A DNA stretch of 64,000 nucleotides from Gammaproteobacteria bacterium (GCA_030427485.1 JAUICG010000001.1:248001-312000); one strand, 5' to 3'; positions 7,867-16,951 are shown, numbered from the stretch's first letter. A program made the numbers and translations. The notes: generated from the letters alone by a model not told the origin.

Positions 7867-9078
7867 ATGGCAAGCTCTGGACACAACACTGCGCGATATC
7901 CCCCCGGACCGTCGGGTGGCCGATGCCGGTCTGCCGTGGCTCTCCTGTTTGTCCTGCTGTTTTCGACCGCCTGCGCCACCCCGGACTCGAACGCCCGCCT
8001 CGCCGCTGGTCTGCCGCCGCTGCAACTGCATGACCGCCTGCTGACCGCTGCCTACGCCCAGGATCGCATGCCCACGCCGGACCTGCTGGCCGTGGATGAG
8101 GAGATGCGCGCGTTTGTGCAGCGCTATGCCGGCGACAGCCCTCACAAGAGACAGCGACTGATGATGTTGCACAGGGCGATCCGCGGCCCCGCCACACTGG
8201 GTATCGAGTACGATCCCCGGGCGGAGGGGGCCGCAACTGCCACCTTTCGCCGCGGCTCGGCCAACTGCCTGGCCTATGCGACCCTGTTTATCGCGCTGGC
8301 GCGTGAGGCCGGCCTGAACGCGAGTTACCAGTGGCACGAAGTGCGACCGCAGTGGGTACGGCAGGGGGAGCGCCTGGTGCTGCGCAAACACGTCAACGCG
8401 CTGGTCACCCTCGGCGGAAATGAGCAGTACCGGGTGGATATCGACCCACTGCCGGCGCAGGACATTGTCCATTCACGCGGCATCAGTGACACCGAAGCAC
8501 AGGCGCTGTATCACAGCAATCTGGCCATGGACGCGCTGGCGGCGAACGCGGTCGAGCAGGCCTGGCTGCACGCGGTGCGCGCCGTGCAACTCAGCCCGGG
8601 GACGGCCCACCTGTGGGTCAATCTGGGGGCCGTGTACCGCGTCAACGGGCAGCACCGCGACGCCGAGTCCAGCTATCACGCTGCGCTGCAACTCGATCCC
8701 GGCGAACACTCCGCGATGAATAACCTGATGGTGTTGTACGATAGGGAAGGTCGCCTGGCGGAGCGCGATCTATGGGCCCGGCGCGTGGCCCGCCATCGCG
8801 AGGGAAACCCCTATTATCACGCCTCGCTGGGAGACGAAGCCGCGGAGGCGGGTGAATGGGCGCGGGCGGTGAGCCACTACGAAAGAGCACTGGAACTGTC
8901 GCCGAAGGACAGCAGGATATTGTACTTGCTGGGGCAGAGCCACAGTCAATTGGGCGAGGTTTCCCTGGCGTCGGTGTATATGCAACGGGCTATCGAAAAC
9001 GCGGTAGCGTACGGTGACATCCTCACCTATCGAACACAACTGGATGCCCTGCGGGGTAGTCCCGCAGCGGGCTCCTGA
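7867..9078 (+). CDS. Lipoprotein with transglutaminase-like domain and TPR repeats
   Basis: A 403-residue predicted lipoprotein. A hydrophobic segment ends in the lipobox-like FSTAC, with C36 as the likely lipidated cysteine. Residues about 110-210 look like a transglutaminase-like cysteine peptidase core: RRGSANCLAYATLFIALARE with Cys134, then HVNALVTLGG and YRVDIDP, which could supply His and Asp of a triad. From about residue 220 to the end there are at least four TPR repeats (HAVRAVQLSPGTAHLWVNLG, YHAALQLDPGEHSAMNNL, HYERALELSPKDSRILYLLG). GGAG six bases upstream sets the start at ATG 7867. It is probably an envelope protein that processes or scaffolds a partner; substrate unknown. Confidence 0.78.
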   Translation: MASSGHNTARYPPGPSGGRCRSAVALLFVLLFSTACATPDSNARLAAGLPPLQLHDRLLTAAYAQDRMPTPDLLAVDEEMRAFVQRYAGDSPHKRQRLMMLHRAIRGPATLGIEYDPRAEGAATATFRRGSANCLAYATLFIALAREAGLNASYQWHEVRPQWVRQGERLVLRKHVNALVTLGGNEQYRVDIDPLPAQDIVHSRGISDTEAQALYHSNLAMDALAANAVEQAWLHAVRAVQLSPGTAHLWVNLGAVYRVNGQHRDAESSYHAALQLDPGEHSAMNNLMVLYDREGRLAERDLWARRVARHREGNPYYHASLGDEAAEAGEWARAVSHYERALELSPKDSRILYLLGQSHSQLGEVSLASVYMQRAIENAVAYGDILTYRTQLDALRGSPAAGS

Positions 9079-9116
9079 TCTGTTGGCGGTCGCAGTTCGG
9101 CCCGTGGATGGGTTGC

Positions 9117-9503
9117 CTACCGGGGCTCAACGCGAATGTATGCCCGCCGCGCCATCTTGCCGGTGAGCCGGGAGAAAAAGTCGGCGGTCAGCATCTGCAG
9201 GCCGTATTTGCGGCGCAGGGCCCGCAGGGCGAGGGTCTGGTCTGCGGGGCTGTCGAGTACGAAAGCCCGGGTGTCCGTCCATTCCCCCGTGACGGTGCCG
9301 CTCATGGTGCAGGGCGCGATGCGTGATTCGCTGAAATTGCGCAGGCGTTTCACCTTGCCCGCATCGCCGGCGCTGAACAGGTAGTAGTGGCCCTGGTCGG
9401 GCGCAAACCAGACGGGCGTGGCCACCCACTCGCCGGAGCGCTTGCGCGTGGCGAAACTGATGTAGTTGCCTTTTTCCGGCAAATTTCTCGCATTGGCGTT
9501 CAT
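9117..9503 (-). CDS. PPOX class (split-barrel FMN/F420-binding) family protein
   Basis: A 128-residue protein of the pyridoxamine 5'-phosphate oxidase-like split-barrel fold. It opens with a short head and then NYISFATRKRSGEWVATPVW, GHYYLFSAGDAGKVKRLRNF and APCTMSGTVTGEW, the pattern of small PPOX-class proteins often annotated as F420-dependent oxidoreductases. Nothing nearby suggests F420 synthesis, so FMN, haem or another flavin is as likely. The gene is tail-to-tail with the TPR lipoprotein (38 bp gap) and divergent from the SDR at 9611. The family call is fairly sure; the reaction is not known. Confidence 0.8.
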   Translation of the reverse strand: MNANARNLPEKGNYISFATRKRSGEWVATPVWFAPDQGHYYLFSAGDAGKVKRLRNFSESRIAPCTMSGTVTGEWTDTRAFVLDSPADQTLALRALRRKYGLQMLTADFFSRLTGKMARRAYIRVEPR

Positions 9504-9610
9504 GAAAAAACCTGTAAGCTTAAGCTATGATCCCTGATCAGTGCCGCCATTAAAACGGCAATTGCCACGGGCCACAATACTTGTAACGGAACAAATAGGG
9601 AAACGTCACC

Positions 9611-10558
9611 ATGAACCGCTTTGATGCAAACTCCACAACCGACCAGGTAATAGAGGGGATTTCCCTGGAGGGCAAGCTCGCTGTTGTCACCGGCGCCTCC
9701 TCCGGTTTGGGCGTGGAGACCTGTCGCGTGCTGGCCGGCGCCGGGGCGACCGTGCTGATGGTCGCCCGCGACGAGGAAAAGCTGGAGGCCGTCGCGGCCG
9801 ACCTGCTGCGCGAGCAACCGGGGGCGCAGTTGCTCACGCAGCGTATGGACCTGGCTGATCTCGACAGCGTGCACAGCGCCGCCACCGAAATCCTCCTCTA
9901 CCACTCTGAAATCCAGCTGCTGATCAATAATGCCGGCGTGATGGCCTGCCCGCTGCAGCGCACCAGACAGGGTTTCGAAATGCAGTTCGGCACCAACCAC
10001 CTGGGGCATTTCCTGTTTACCGGGTTGTTGTCCGAAGCGCTGCTGGAGGGCGCCCCGGGACGGGTGATCAATCTCAGTTCGGCCGGACACAAGTTCGCGC
10101 GGTTCAATTTCGATGATCCTTCCTATCAACACCGCGACTATGACAAATGGCAGGCTTACGGGGAGTCCAAGACCGCCAACGTGCTGTTTACCGTCGGCCT
10201 GGACCTGCGCACCCGCGAACGGGGCGTGCGCTCCTTCGCTGTCCACCCGGGCGCGATCATGACCAACCTCGGCCGGCACATGGATGAATCCGACCTCGCC
10301 ACGCTGAACGAGCGAAGCCCCTCGGGCAAGGGGTTGGTGTTCAAAACCCTGGAGCAGGGCGCCGCCACGACCGTCTGGGCCGCGTCCTCGCCGCAACTGG
10401 CGGGGCGCGGCGGGATTTACCTGGAGGACTGCCAGATCGCGGCGGCGGCGGTAGAGGGCAAGAGTACCGGTGTGGAGTCGTACGCGGTGAATCCGGCGTT
10501 GGCGGAGAAGTTGTGGCTGCTGTCGGAGGACCTGGTGGGGCAGTCGTTTGATTATTGA
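9611..10558 (+). CDS. SDR family oxidoreductase (retinol dehydrogenase/WWOX-like)
   Basis: A 315-residue SDR with all canonical motifs: TGASSGLG at residues 27-34, LLINNAGVMACP, INLSSAGHKF for the catalytic Ser, and YGESK with Tyr183 and Lys187. The length and the VHPGAIMTNLGRHM segment place it near the retinol-dehydrogenase/WW-domain-oxidoreductase-like bacterial SDRs, which use NADP(H); the substrate is unknown. An AGGGA ribosome site precedes the ATG. No gene follows for 640 bp; that gap holds the three palindromic elements described separately. Confidence 0.9.
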   Translation: MNRFDANSTTDQVIEGISLEGKLAVVTGASSGLGVETCRVLAGAGATVLMVARDEEKLEAVAADLLREQPGAQLLTQRMDLADLDSVHSAATEILLYHSEIQLLINNAGVMACPLQRTRQGFEMQFGTNHLGHFLFTGLLSEALLEGAPGRVINLSSAGHKFARFNFDDPSYQHRDYDKWQAYGESKTANVLFTVGLDLRTRERGVRSFAVHPGAIMTNLGRHMDESDLATLNERSPSGKGLVFKTLEQGAATTVWAASSPQLAGRGGIYLEDCQIAAAAVEGKSTGVESYAVNPALAEKLWLLSEDLVGQSFDY

Positions 10559-10590
10559 TTTTCCATTCCTGTAATTGTGCGTACGCTGCC

Positions 10591-10706
10591 GGTCCGGGCA
10601 AGTATTTATCGCCTCACAGGACCCGCCGTAAACCCATCCATGGGGGCTTGAGCTCGACATCCATGTCTCGCACAGTCCTGTGAGGCGATAAATACTCGCC
10701 CGGACC
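10591..10706. repeat. Structured palindromic element, copy A
   Basis: A 116-bp element with 32-base arms, 10591-10622 and 10675-10706, that are complementary at 31 of 32 positions, around a 52-base core. The arm ends nearest the core read CTCACAGGAC and GTCCTGTGAG. The core contains two tiny hairpins with the same loop, CCCA-TCCA-TGGG and GACA-TCCA-TGTC, separated by a GAGCTC. The outer arm contains a copy-specific stretch, TATTTATC paired with GATAAATA. There is no open reading frame and no tract of T suggesting a terminator. Confidence 0.9.
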
Positions 10707-10763
10707 TCCATCGCGATAACGTGCAGTAATGAGGAGATACTATGGACATCTTCCTGTGTACCC

Positions 10764-10879
10764 GGCCTTGGCAAGCCTGAATGGCCTCACAGGACCCGCC
10801 GTGAACCCATCCATGGGGGCTTGAGCTCGACATCCATGTCTCGCACAGTCCTGTGAGGCCATTCAGACTCGCCAGGGCC
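10764..10879. repeat. Structured palindromic element, copy B
   Basis: Same size and orientation as copy A. The 52-base core (10796-10847) differs from copy A at one base. The 32-base arms (10764-10795, 10848-10879) pair at 29 of 32 positions, but their outer part differs from copy A: CCTGAATG faces CATTCAGA where A has TATTTATC facing GATAAATA. Thus the core is conserved while part of the stem has changed on both sides together. Confidence 0.9.
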
Positions 10880-10933
10880 TCCGTCATTGCATCGCCTTGC
10901 ATCACTGCAGACTATTCTTCAGTGTCGGATGGA

Positions 10934-11044
10934 CCTCTGGGTGGAATGAGGTTCCTACAGGACTGTGCGAGGCAGGACGCCGAGCTCAAGCCCCCATGGA
11001 TGGGTTTACGGCGTGTCCTGTAGGAACCTCATTCCACCCAGAGG
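10934..11044. repeat. Structured palindromic element, copy C (inverted)
   Basis: A 111-bp copy in the opposite orientation. The 30-base arms (10934-10963 and 11015-11044) are perfectly complementary, and beyond the eight-base ACAGGAC/GTCCTGT region they bear no resemblance to the arms of A and B. The 51-base core is the reverse complement of the A core over most of its length, but its second mini-hairpin is changed to GGCG-TCC-TGCC, again keeping a stem. About 155 bp separate it from the asnS start; the rest of 10559-11199 holds nothing else I can identify. Confidence 0.88.
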
Positions 11045-11199
11045 TTGGGAATGGCAATGAACCCCAGTATTTCGAAGAGCAATGCTCCCAATTGGTCAGA
11101 TCGCAGTCGAGCCAACGCAGCCGTTCTTGTCTGGTAGCCCGCAACAGGTTTAGGTAATCTACGCGACACTCAGCCGCGTCAGGACAGAAGACCAGCCCA

Positions 11200-12597
11200 A
11201 TGCCCGAACACACAGCGATCAGCGCAATTTTAAGCGACAAGGTACCCCCGGGCTCCCAGGTTACCGTCAAAGGCTGGCTGCGCAGCAAGCGCGACTCCAA
11301 GGCCGGGATATCCTTCCTCGCGGTACACGACGGCTCCGCGTTTGGCGCGGTGCAGGCGGTGGTGCCCGATACGCTGCACAACTACCAGTCGCAGGTGCTG
11401 CCTTTGTCCACCGGCTGTGCCGTTATAGTCAGCGGTGAACTGGTGCCGTCACAGGGCAAGGGCCAGAGTGTCGAAATCCAGGCCGGAGCGGTTGAGGTGG
11501 TCGGAGAGGTCGACGACCCCGAAACCTACCCGATTGCCAAGAAGCGGCACAGCTTCGAGTACCTGCGCACGCAGGCGCACCTGCGGCCGCGCACGAATAC
11601 GTTTGGCGCGATTACCCGGGTGCGCAATACGCTGGCCAATGCCATCCACAATTATTTTTACGGCAATGGCTTTCACTGGATCAATACACCCATTATCACC
11701 GGGAGCGACTGCGAGGGCGCGGGCGAGTTGTTTCGCGTGAGCACGCTGGATTTTGCCAACCTGCCACGCAGCGCACAGGGAACCGTGGATTTCGAGAAGG
11801 ACTTTTTCGCCGGCGAATCCTACCTGACAGTGTCGGGACAACTGGAATTGGAGGCCTATTGCCTGGCGATGAGCAAGGTCTATACCTTCGGTCCCACGTT
11901 CCGGGCGGAAAACTCCAATACCAGTCGTCACCTCGCGGAGTTCTGGATGGTCGAACCCGAGGTTGCCTTCGCCAACCTGGAGGATAACGCGCTACTGGCG
12001 GAAAGCCTGCTCAAGCATGCGATTAGCGCGGTGCTGGAACTGCGGGAAGACGACATGGCGTTTTTCCAGCAGCATATCGATGACGGTGTGATCGCACGCC
12101 TGCGCGGCGTAATCGACAATCCGTTTGAGCGCATTGAATACAGCGAGGCGATCGACATTCTGAAGAACAGCGGCCAGGCGTTCGAGTTTCCGGTGGCCTG
12201 GGGCCTGGACCTGGCATCGGAGCACGAGCGCTATCTCACGGAACAGCACGTTGGCAGGCCGGTGGTGGTGATGAACTACCCCAGGGATATCAAGGCGTTC
12301 TATATGCGGTTGAACGACGATGGCAAAACGGTCGCGGCGATGGATGTGCTGGCCCCGGGTATTGGGGAGATTATCGGCGGTGCCCAGCGGGAGGAGCGCC
12401 TGGACATGCTGGACTCGCGCATGGATGATGCGCTGCGCGAGAGCCTGTGGTGGTACCGCGACCTGCGTCGCTATGGCACCGTCCCGCACGCGGGTTTTGG
12501 TCTCGGTTTTGAACGGTTGTTGAACTACATCACCGGTATGGAAAATGTGCGCGATGCCATACCGTTTCCCCGCACACCGGGGCACGCCATTTTTTAG
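11200..12597 (+). CDS. asnS: Asparagine--tRNA ligase
   Basis: A 465-residue class IIb aminoacyl-tRNA synthetase that charges tRNA-Asn with asparagine, in the cytosol. An N-terminal OB-fold anticodon-binding domain ([20 protein letters not shown], residues about 20-100) precedes the catalytic domain with motif 2, [20 protein letters not shown], and motif 3, [21 protein letters not shown]; the protein ends [12 protein letters not shown] as AsnRS enzymes do. Length equals the bacterial norm (466). It stands alone, downstream of the palindromic elements. A direct AsnRS means Asn-tRNA need not be made by transamidation in this organism. Confidence 0.97.
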   Translation: MPEHTAISAILSDKVPPGSQVTVKGWLRSKRDSKAGISFLAVHDGSAFGAVQAVVPDTLHNYQSQVLPLSTGCAVIVSGELVPSQGKGQSVEIQAGAVEVVGEVDDPETYPIAKKRHSFEYLRTQAHLRPRTNTFGAITRVRNTLANAIHNYFYGNGFHWINTPIITGSDCEGAGELFRVSTLDFANLPRSAQGTVDFEKDFFAGESYLTVSGQLELEAYCLAMSKVYTFGPTFRAENSNTSRHLAEFWMVEPEVAFANLEDNALLAESLLKHAISAVLELREDDMAFFQQHIDDGVIARLRGVIDNPFERIEYSEAIDILKNSGQAFEFPVAWGLDLASEHERYLTEQHVGRPVVVMNYPRDIKAFYMRLNDDGKTVAAMDVLAPGIGEIIGGAQREERLDMLDSRMDDALRESLWWYRDLRRYGTVPHAGFGLGFERLLNYITGMENVRDAIPFPRTPGHAIF

Positions 12598-12773
12598 GGC
12601 ACTGTCCTGGCGCCCCGGAAAATCCTGCCCCAAATTGGGTGTTTGTAGGGAATTTCCTGCTGGTTTGTGCAAAATTGCCTAAAAAACGATCAAATAGCCG
12701 GCTTTCCTCGGTCATACTGAAAGGCCGTTGGAATGGGCTGCTCGGTGGTACACGTAGCAGCGGAGGCATGCAG

Positions 12774-13082
12774 ATGCGGCGCGCATTCAAGGAAATGGAA
12801 GAAGGGCCAGTGACTGAAATGGCGATCGTGAACACGTTCACCAAGCTGATTTTCGGTGACGAGTACTACACGCCGCGCGAACAGGCCATTATCGACGCGT
12901 TCCGGACACTGGAAATCACGGTTGCGCGCGACAGCCGCGCAGAAATGGGCGAGTACCTGCGCAACCTCGGCGTCCGCGAGATGATTCAACTGGTGTCGGG
13001 ACTACAGCAGCACATCAGCGACCGCGGCAGCACACGGCCCCGGGTCGCGCAAAAAAAGGTGCCGCATTCCCCCAGGGCCTAA
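12774..13082 (+). CDS. Small protein of unknown function (102 aa)
   Basis: A mostly alpha-helical, charged protein, MRRAFKEMEEGPVTEMAIVN then TKLIFGDEYYTPREQAIIDA, with a basic disordered tail. GGAGG seven bases upstream supports the ATG at 12774; ATG 12768 is too close to that site. No transmembrane segment and no family I recognise. Its TAA overlaps the stop of the oppositely oriented RNase II gene by a few bases, so the two messages would be complementary at their 3' ends. It lies 176 bp after asnS with no obvious terminator between. Confidence 0.6.
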   Translation: MRRAFKEMEEGPVTEMAIVNTFTKLIFGDEYYTPREQAIIDAFRTLEITVARDSRAEMGEYLRNLGVREMIQLVSGLQQHISDRGSTRPRVAQKKVPHSPRA

Positions 13083-15052
13083 TGCGCCTTGTCGGCGGGC
13101 TTCAGGCCACAGCCCGGCACGGGGGTGAACAGGGACTGAAACGAGCCGTCTTCATCCACCCCGAGAAAGCTCAGCTCCACATGCTGGTTTAGCTGAAAGC
13201 GTCGGGTGGTGCTGGTGAGGCTGGCCGTCCATTTGTCGTAACTGAACTTTTCCGGATCCTTGCGTAAATCGACAAAGCCCGTCAAACCATTGTCATCGAG
13301 GCGGGCGGTAAATCCGCTGCTGGTGACATGGGTGATCACGGCGTTGAAGACGACCGCACTGTCGCTGGTGATTCGCTTCAGGTAATTGCTCGCCAGCCAG
13401 CGCTCCGCCTCCAGTGTCGCCGAGCGGCAGGCGCTGAGCCGCAGCTTCAGGTCGGACAGTATGCCCGTGTTGAACTGTCGGGGCTCAGCGCCATGCAACA
13501 CCGCCTTGATCTGCAAATGCACCAGAAAATCCACGTACTTGCGCAGTGGCGATGTGCAGTTGGTGTAATAATCCAGCGCCATGCCCATATGTGGTGCCGG
13601 CTCACAGCTGATCTCGGCGCGCGTTAACAGGCGATTGACCATAGCGCGCAGGGGCAGGGGATTCGGGGATGCGGCGAGCCCGCGCATGATGGCGCGGTAA
13701 CCGTCCACTGTGGTGTGATCCAGCTCCGCCAGTTCCGGTGCGTGCAGGGTAAGAAATTTTCGTACTTCCTCACTGCGGTCGGCACGAAAACCGGGGTGCG
13801 ATACGAAGGGGCCGCTGGCCTTGTGGCCTGCCAGAAAACGCGCGGCACAGCGATTGGCGGCCACCATGCACTCTTCCACCAGCTTTTGCGACAGCAGTTT
13901 ATCCGTGGGCTCGATGCTGTCTATCTGCTTGTCGTCGTTCATTACCCAGCGAAACTCCTGGCGTTCTTCCATCACCAGGTAGTGCTGTTCACGGTGTGCG
14001 CGCAGCGCCCTGTATATCTGGTACAGGGTTTCCAGCGGCGAGGCGTGGCTCATCAGTTCGTCGTACTGGCCATTGAGGTAGCGATCAACGGCGAAGTACG
14101 ACAATTTCGCGCGGGAGCGTACCATCGCCTCGATAAATTCGAAATTGCCGATTTCGCCGCTGTCCCTGATCGCGACCCGACAAACCAGCGCGGCGCGATC
14201 GACGCCCTCGGACAATGCGCAAGTGTTCTGTGACAGTTCCTCCGGCAGCATCGGCAGGACATCGCCGTGGAAGTACACCGATGTTGCACGCGTGGCGATG
14301 TCGCGGTGCAGGCCGGCCCCTTGCCTGATGTAGGCGGTGGGATCTGCGATGGCGACGTACAGTACCCAGCCGTCGGTGCTGATCTCGGCATACAGCGCAT
14401 CGTCGATATCCAGCGTTTTGGTCGAGTCGATGGAGACAAACTCGAGGTCGGTGAGGTCGCGGCGTTGCTGTGCATCGAGCGGAGACTGTAGCGCCTGACT
14501 CTCCTTGAGTTCCTCCTTGACGCCCTTGCTCCACTGGGTGGCGAGCCTGTACTTGGCCATGCAGTACAGGTTTTCAATGCCCGGCGTACACTCATCGCCG
14601 ATCACCGAAAGCACCTTGGCCTGCGGCTTGCCGTCGCGGATCGGGTGACGCAGGATGGCGCAGCGCAGGAAGTCGCCCTCTTTCGCGCCATTGCGCGCCT
14701 GCGGCGGAATGAACAGCCAGCGATTCAACTGCTTGAGGTCGGGCTCGACGAAAATGGCCTTGCCCTTGCGCACGCAGCGCCCGGTGAAGTCCTGCAGGGG
14801 ACTGCTGACCAGTTTTTCGATGTCCGCGATGGTCTTGTTGTCTTTGGTGGGCCGGATGCAGACCCGGACCCGGTCATCGGGGAAGGCCTTGAGCATTTCC
14901 TGCGGCGGAATGAAAATCTCGCGGCCATCGTCGAGTACCGCAAAGCCGTAGCGGGCCTGGGTGCCTTTGATGACCGCTTCGGCGCGTTCTTTCTCGGCCT
15001 CCATTTGCGACTTCAGGCCTTGCAGTTGCGAGAGCGTATCCGGGCTGAGCAT
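13079..15052 (-). CDS. rnb: Exoribonuclease II (RNB family)
   Basis: A 657-residue 3'-5' exoribonuclease that degrades single-stranded RNA to nucleotides. Two cold-shock-like domains fill residues about 20-170 (GFAVLDDGREIFIPPQEMLK), then the RNB domain starts near 200 with LEFVSIDSTKTLDIDDAL, which carries the catalytic aspartates, and YVAIADPTAYIRQGAGLHRD. FTARLDDNGLTGFVDL near the C-terminus belongs to the S1 domain. Length fits RNase II (644 in E. coli) better than RNase R (about 813), and there is no basic RNase R tail. The gene is single, tail-to-tail with the small protein at 12774, and divergent from the PhoH-like gene. Confidence 0.9.
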   Translation of the reverse strand: MLSPDTLSQLQGLKSQMEAEKERAEAVIKGTQARYGFAVLDDGREIFIPPQEMLKAFPDDRVRVCIRPTKDNKTIADIEKLVSSPLQDFTGRCVRKGKAIFVEPDLKQLNRWLFIPPQARNGAKEGDFLRCAILRHPIRDGKPQAKVLSVIGDECTPGIENLYCMAKYRLATQWSKGVKEELKESQALQSPLDAQQRRDLTDLEFVSIDSTKTLDIDDALYAEISTDGWVLYVAIADPTAYIRQGAGLHRDIATRATSVYFHGDVLPMLPEELSQNTCALSEGVDRAALVCRVAIRDSGEIGNFEFIEAMVRSRAKLSYFAVDRYLNGQYDELMSHASPLETLYQIYRALRAHREQHYLVMEERQEFRWVMNDDKQIDSIEPTDKLLSQKLVEECMVAANRCAARFLAGHKASGPFVSHPGFRADRSEEVRKFLTLHAPELAELDHTTVDGYRAIMRGLAASPNPLPLRAMVNRLLTRAEISCEPAPHMGMALDYYTNCTSPLRKYVDFLVHLQIKAVLHGAEPRQFNTGILSDLKLRLSACRSATLEAERWLASNYLKRITSDSAVVFNAVITHVTSSGFTARLDDNGLTGFVDLRKDPEKFSYDKWTASLTSTTRRFQLNQHVELSFLGVDEDGSFQSLFTPVPGCGLKPADKAH

Positions 15053-15166
15053 TGGTGGGACAACTTTATTTAAAGGTATAAGCTGCGCATCGTAGCGGAA
15101 ATCGCCACGGCTGTCAGTGAGTTATGGTTGAAACGCGCAAAGCTCGCGCAATTTGGCAGGGCGGCA

Positions 15167-15196
15167 TTGACAGTTTGTCGCGGGGGGTTTAATAAT
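15167..15196 (+). promoter_or_regulatory. Probable sigma-70 promoter for the PIN-PhoH gene
   Basis: A perfect -35 TTGACA (15167-15172) is followed after 18 bases by AATAAT (15191-15196), or after 17 by TAATAA. It points at the PIN-PhoH gene 270 bp downstream and would give a leader of about 260 bases. Apart from this and the AT-rich stretch just upstream of rnb (about 15060-15085, which may hold the rnb promoter), I see nothing else in 15053-15466; a short open frame at 15232-15456 has no family-like sequence. Confidence 0.55.
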
Positions 15197-15466
15197 GACC
15201 GCATGCGGTTGCAATCCGCCGGGGTGTACCTTTGATCAATTTCGGGACGCCGGGCAATCCGGTCATCGCCGATTGTCCTGTTTCGCACAGCAAGCACCAC
15301 ACTGTCGCCAGCTTGTATCGAACGCCGGGGTTGTCCCCACCCCCCAAAGCCGCTGCTGAATTACCGACCAATCTCTTCAATCGCGCTCCACCCGACCGGG
15401 ACGTATCGGGCCTCCTGCTACAAGCTCTCTCACCTACCTATCGCAATTTGTTATGAGGATTTCCTT

Positions 15467-16909
15467 ATGGACTCAGGTTCTACGCTGCGTGTAGAAAAGC
15501 CCACACCCCTGAAACCTGCTATCAAGAAAACGTACGTACTGGATACCAACGTCCTGCTGCACGACCCCATGGCTGTTACCGCCTTCAAGCAACACCACCT
15601 GGTCATTCCGATGACCGTGCTGGAAGAACTGGACCATATCAAGGATCGGCACGACAAAACCGTGAGCCGGGAGGCACGCATAGCCATCAACATGATCGAC
15701 AAGGTCGTCGACGCGGCCTCGCCCCAGGAGATACAGGAAGGCGTGCCGGTGCCGGGAACCGCGCTGGAGAATTACTCGCCCGGAACGCTGGCCATCTACC
15801 CCGACCAACGTCTCAGTGCAGATTCGGAGGTGCCCTACCTCGACGGCACCCCGGACCAGGCCAATGACAACCGGATTATCAACGTGGCGCTGCGCCTGCA
15901 GGCGGAGAACCCCAATGAATTCGTCTGCCTGGTAACCAAGGATATCAACATGCGCATCAAGGCCAAGGGTTCCGGCCTGATGCACGTGGAGGACTATCGC
16001 CGTGACCGGGTGCTGGATGACATTGATCTGCTGGCTACCGGATACGAGCATCTCAGCGGCGATTTCTGGTCCACGATCAGCGAGGTCGACACACTGCGCG
16101 AGGATGATTGCACGCTGCACCGGATTCCGCGCAAGTCATTGCCGCAGGCCTATCCGAACATGTTTGTGCACGATGACCAGGAGTTTATGGCCTTTGTGAA
16201 GCGGGTCGACAGGGATTATGTCTACCTGCGCTGCGACAGTCGCGACAGTTTGATGAACAAGCGCTTCTGGGGTCTGGCGCCGCGCAACCTGGAACAGGCC
16301 ATGGCGATGTCGCTGCTGGATGACGACGCCGTGGATATGACGGTGATGACCGGTCCTGCGGGTTCCGGAAAAACACTGCTGGCGCTGGCCTACGGCTTGC
16401 ACGCCATTCTGGAGCAGCGCAAGTTCAGCAAGTTGATCGTTGCGCGCTCCACCCCGCCCATCGCCGAGGATATCGGCTTCCTGCCCGGCACGGAGGAGGA
16501 GAAGATGGCGCCGTGGCTGGCGGCGTTTGACGACAACCTGGAAATCCTGCACGGCGCAGACGAATCGTGTCACGGCAGTATCAGCTACGTGAAGGAGCGC
16601 GCGAACATCCAGTTCAAATCCCTCAACTTCATGCGCGGGCGCTCGTTCAACAACGCCTACGTGATCATCGACGAGGCGCAGGGGCTCACCCAGTTCCAGC
16701 TCAAGTCCGTGATCAGCCGGGTCGGCGCGGATTCGAAGATCGTGGTGCTGGGAAACCTCGCGCAGATCGACAACAAGTACATCTCACCGCTCACCTCGGG
16801 GCTGACGTATCTCGTGGAGAAGAGCAAAGCCTACCCCCATGCGGGCATCATGCATGTCAACGGCATCGTACGTTCGCGGCTGGCGGCATTCGCCGAGGAG
16901 AATTTGTAG
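15467..16909 (+). CDS. PIN domain-PhoH family ATPase
   Basis: A 480-residue fusion of an N-terminal PIN RNase domain (KTYVLDTNVLLHDPMAVTAF from residue 19, with the first acidic residue and the Thr/Asn of PIN) and a C-terminal PhoH P-loop domain. Walker A is GPAGSGKT at residues 296-303 and Walker B is IIDEAQG around 400-406. Related PhoH2/YlaK proteins couple RNA unwinding to ribonuclease cleavage; RNA handling in the cytosol is the likely role. ATG 15467 follows GAGGATTTCCTT, a usable ribosome site. A hairpin follows at 16928. It is not phosphate-regulon PhoH itself, which lacks the PIN domain. Confidence 0.9.
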   Translation: MDSGSTLRVEKPTPLKPAIKKTYVLDTNVLLHDPMAVTAFKQHHLVIPMTVLEELDHIKDRHDKTVSREARIAINMIDKVVDAASPQEIQEGVPVPGTALENYSPGTLAIYPDQRLSADSEVPYLDGTPDQANDNRIINVALRLQAENPNEFVCLVTKDINMRIKAKGSGLMHVEDYRRDRVLDDIDLLATGYEHLSGDFWSTISEVDTLREDDCTLHRIPRKSLPQAYPNMFVHDDQEFMAFVKRVDRDYVYLRCDSRDSLMNKRFWGLAPRNLEQAMAMSLLDDDAVDMTVMTGPAGSGKTLLALAYGLHAILEQRKFSKLIVARSTPPIAEDIGFLPGTEEEKMAPWLAAFDDNLEILHGADESCHGSISYVKERANIQFKSLNFMRGRSFNNAYVIIDEAQGLTQFQLKSVISRVGADSKIVVLGNLAQIDNKYISPLTSGLTYLVEKSKAYPHAGIMHVNGIVRSRLAAFAEENL

Positions 16910-16927
16910 GGCAGCAGTAAAGACAGT

Positions 16928-16951
16928 GGCGCGACGATGCCCGGTCGCGCC
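16928..16951 (+). terminator. Hairpin after the PIN-PhoH gene, possible terminator
   Basis: GGCGCGAC (16928-16935) pairs perfectly with GTCGCGCC (16944-16951) around an eight-base loop, 18 bp after the stop codon. It is not followed by a run of T, so intrinsic termination is uncertain; it may be a 3' end stabiliser. Confidence 0.35.

Noticed and set aside
7720..8472. Long reverse-strand open frame continuous with the 43-residue protein
   Set aside because: It is antisense to the TPR lipoprotein gene and has no family-like sequence; only the last 43 codons have a ribosome site and a helix.
10591..11044. CRISPR array
   Set aside because: Only three copies, one inverted, with uneven gaps and very long self-complementary arms; no cas genes.
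15233..15240. FNR/DNR box
   Set aside because: TTGATCAA lacks the four-base centre of TTGAT-N4-ATCAA.
15232..15456. Small gene in the PhoH leader
   Set aside because: Begins at TTG, has no ribosome site and no coding-like pattern.
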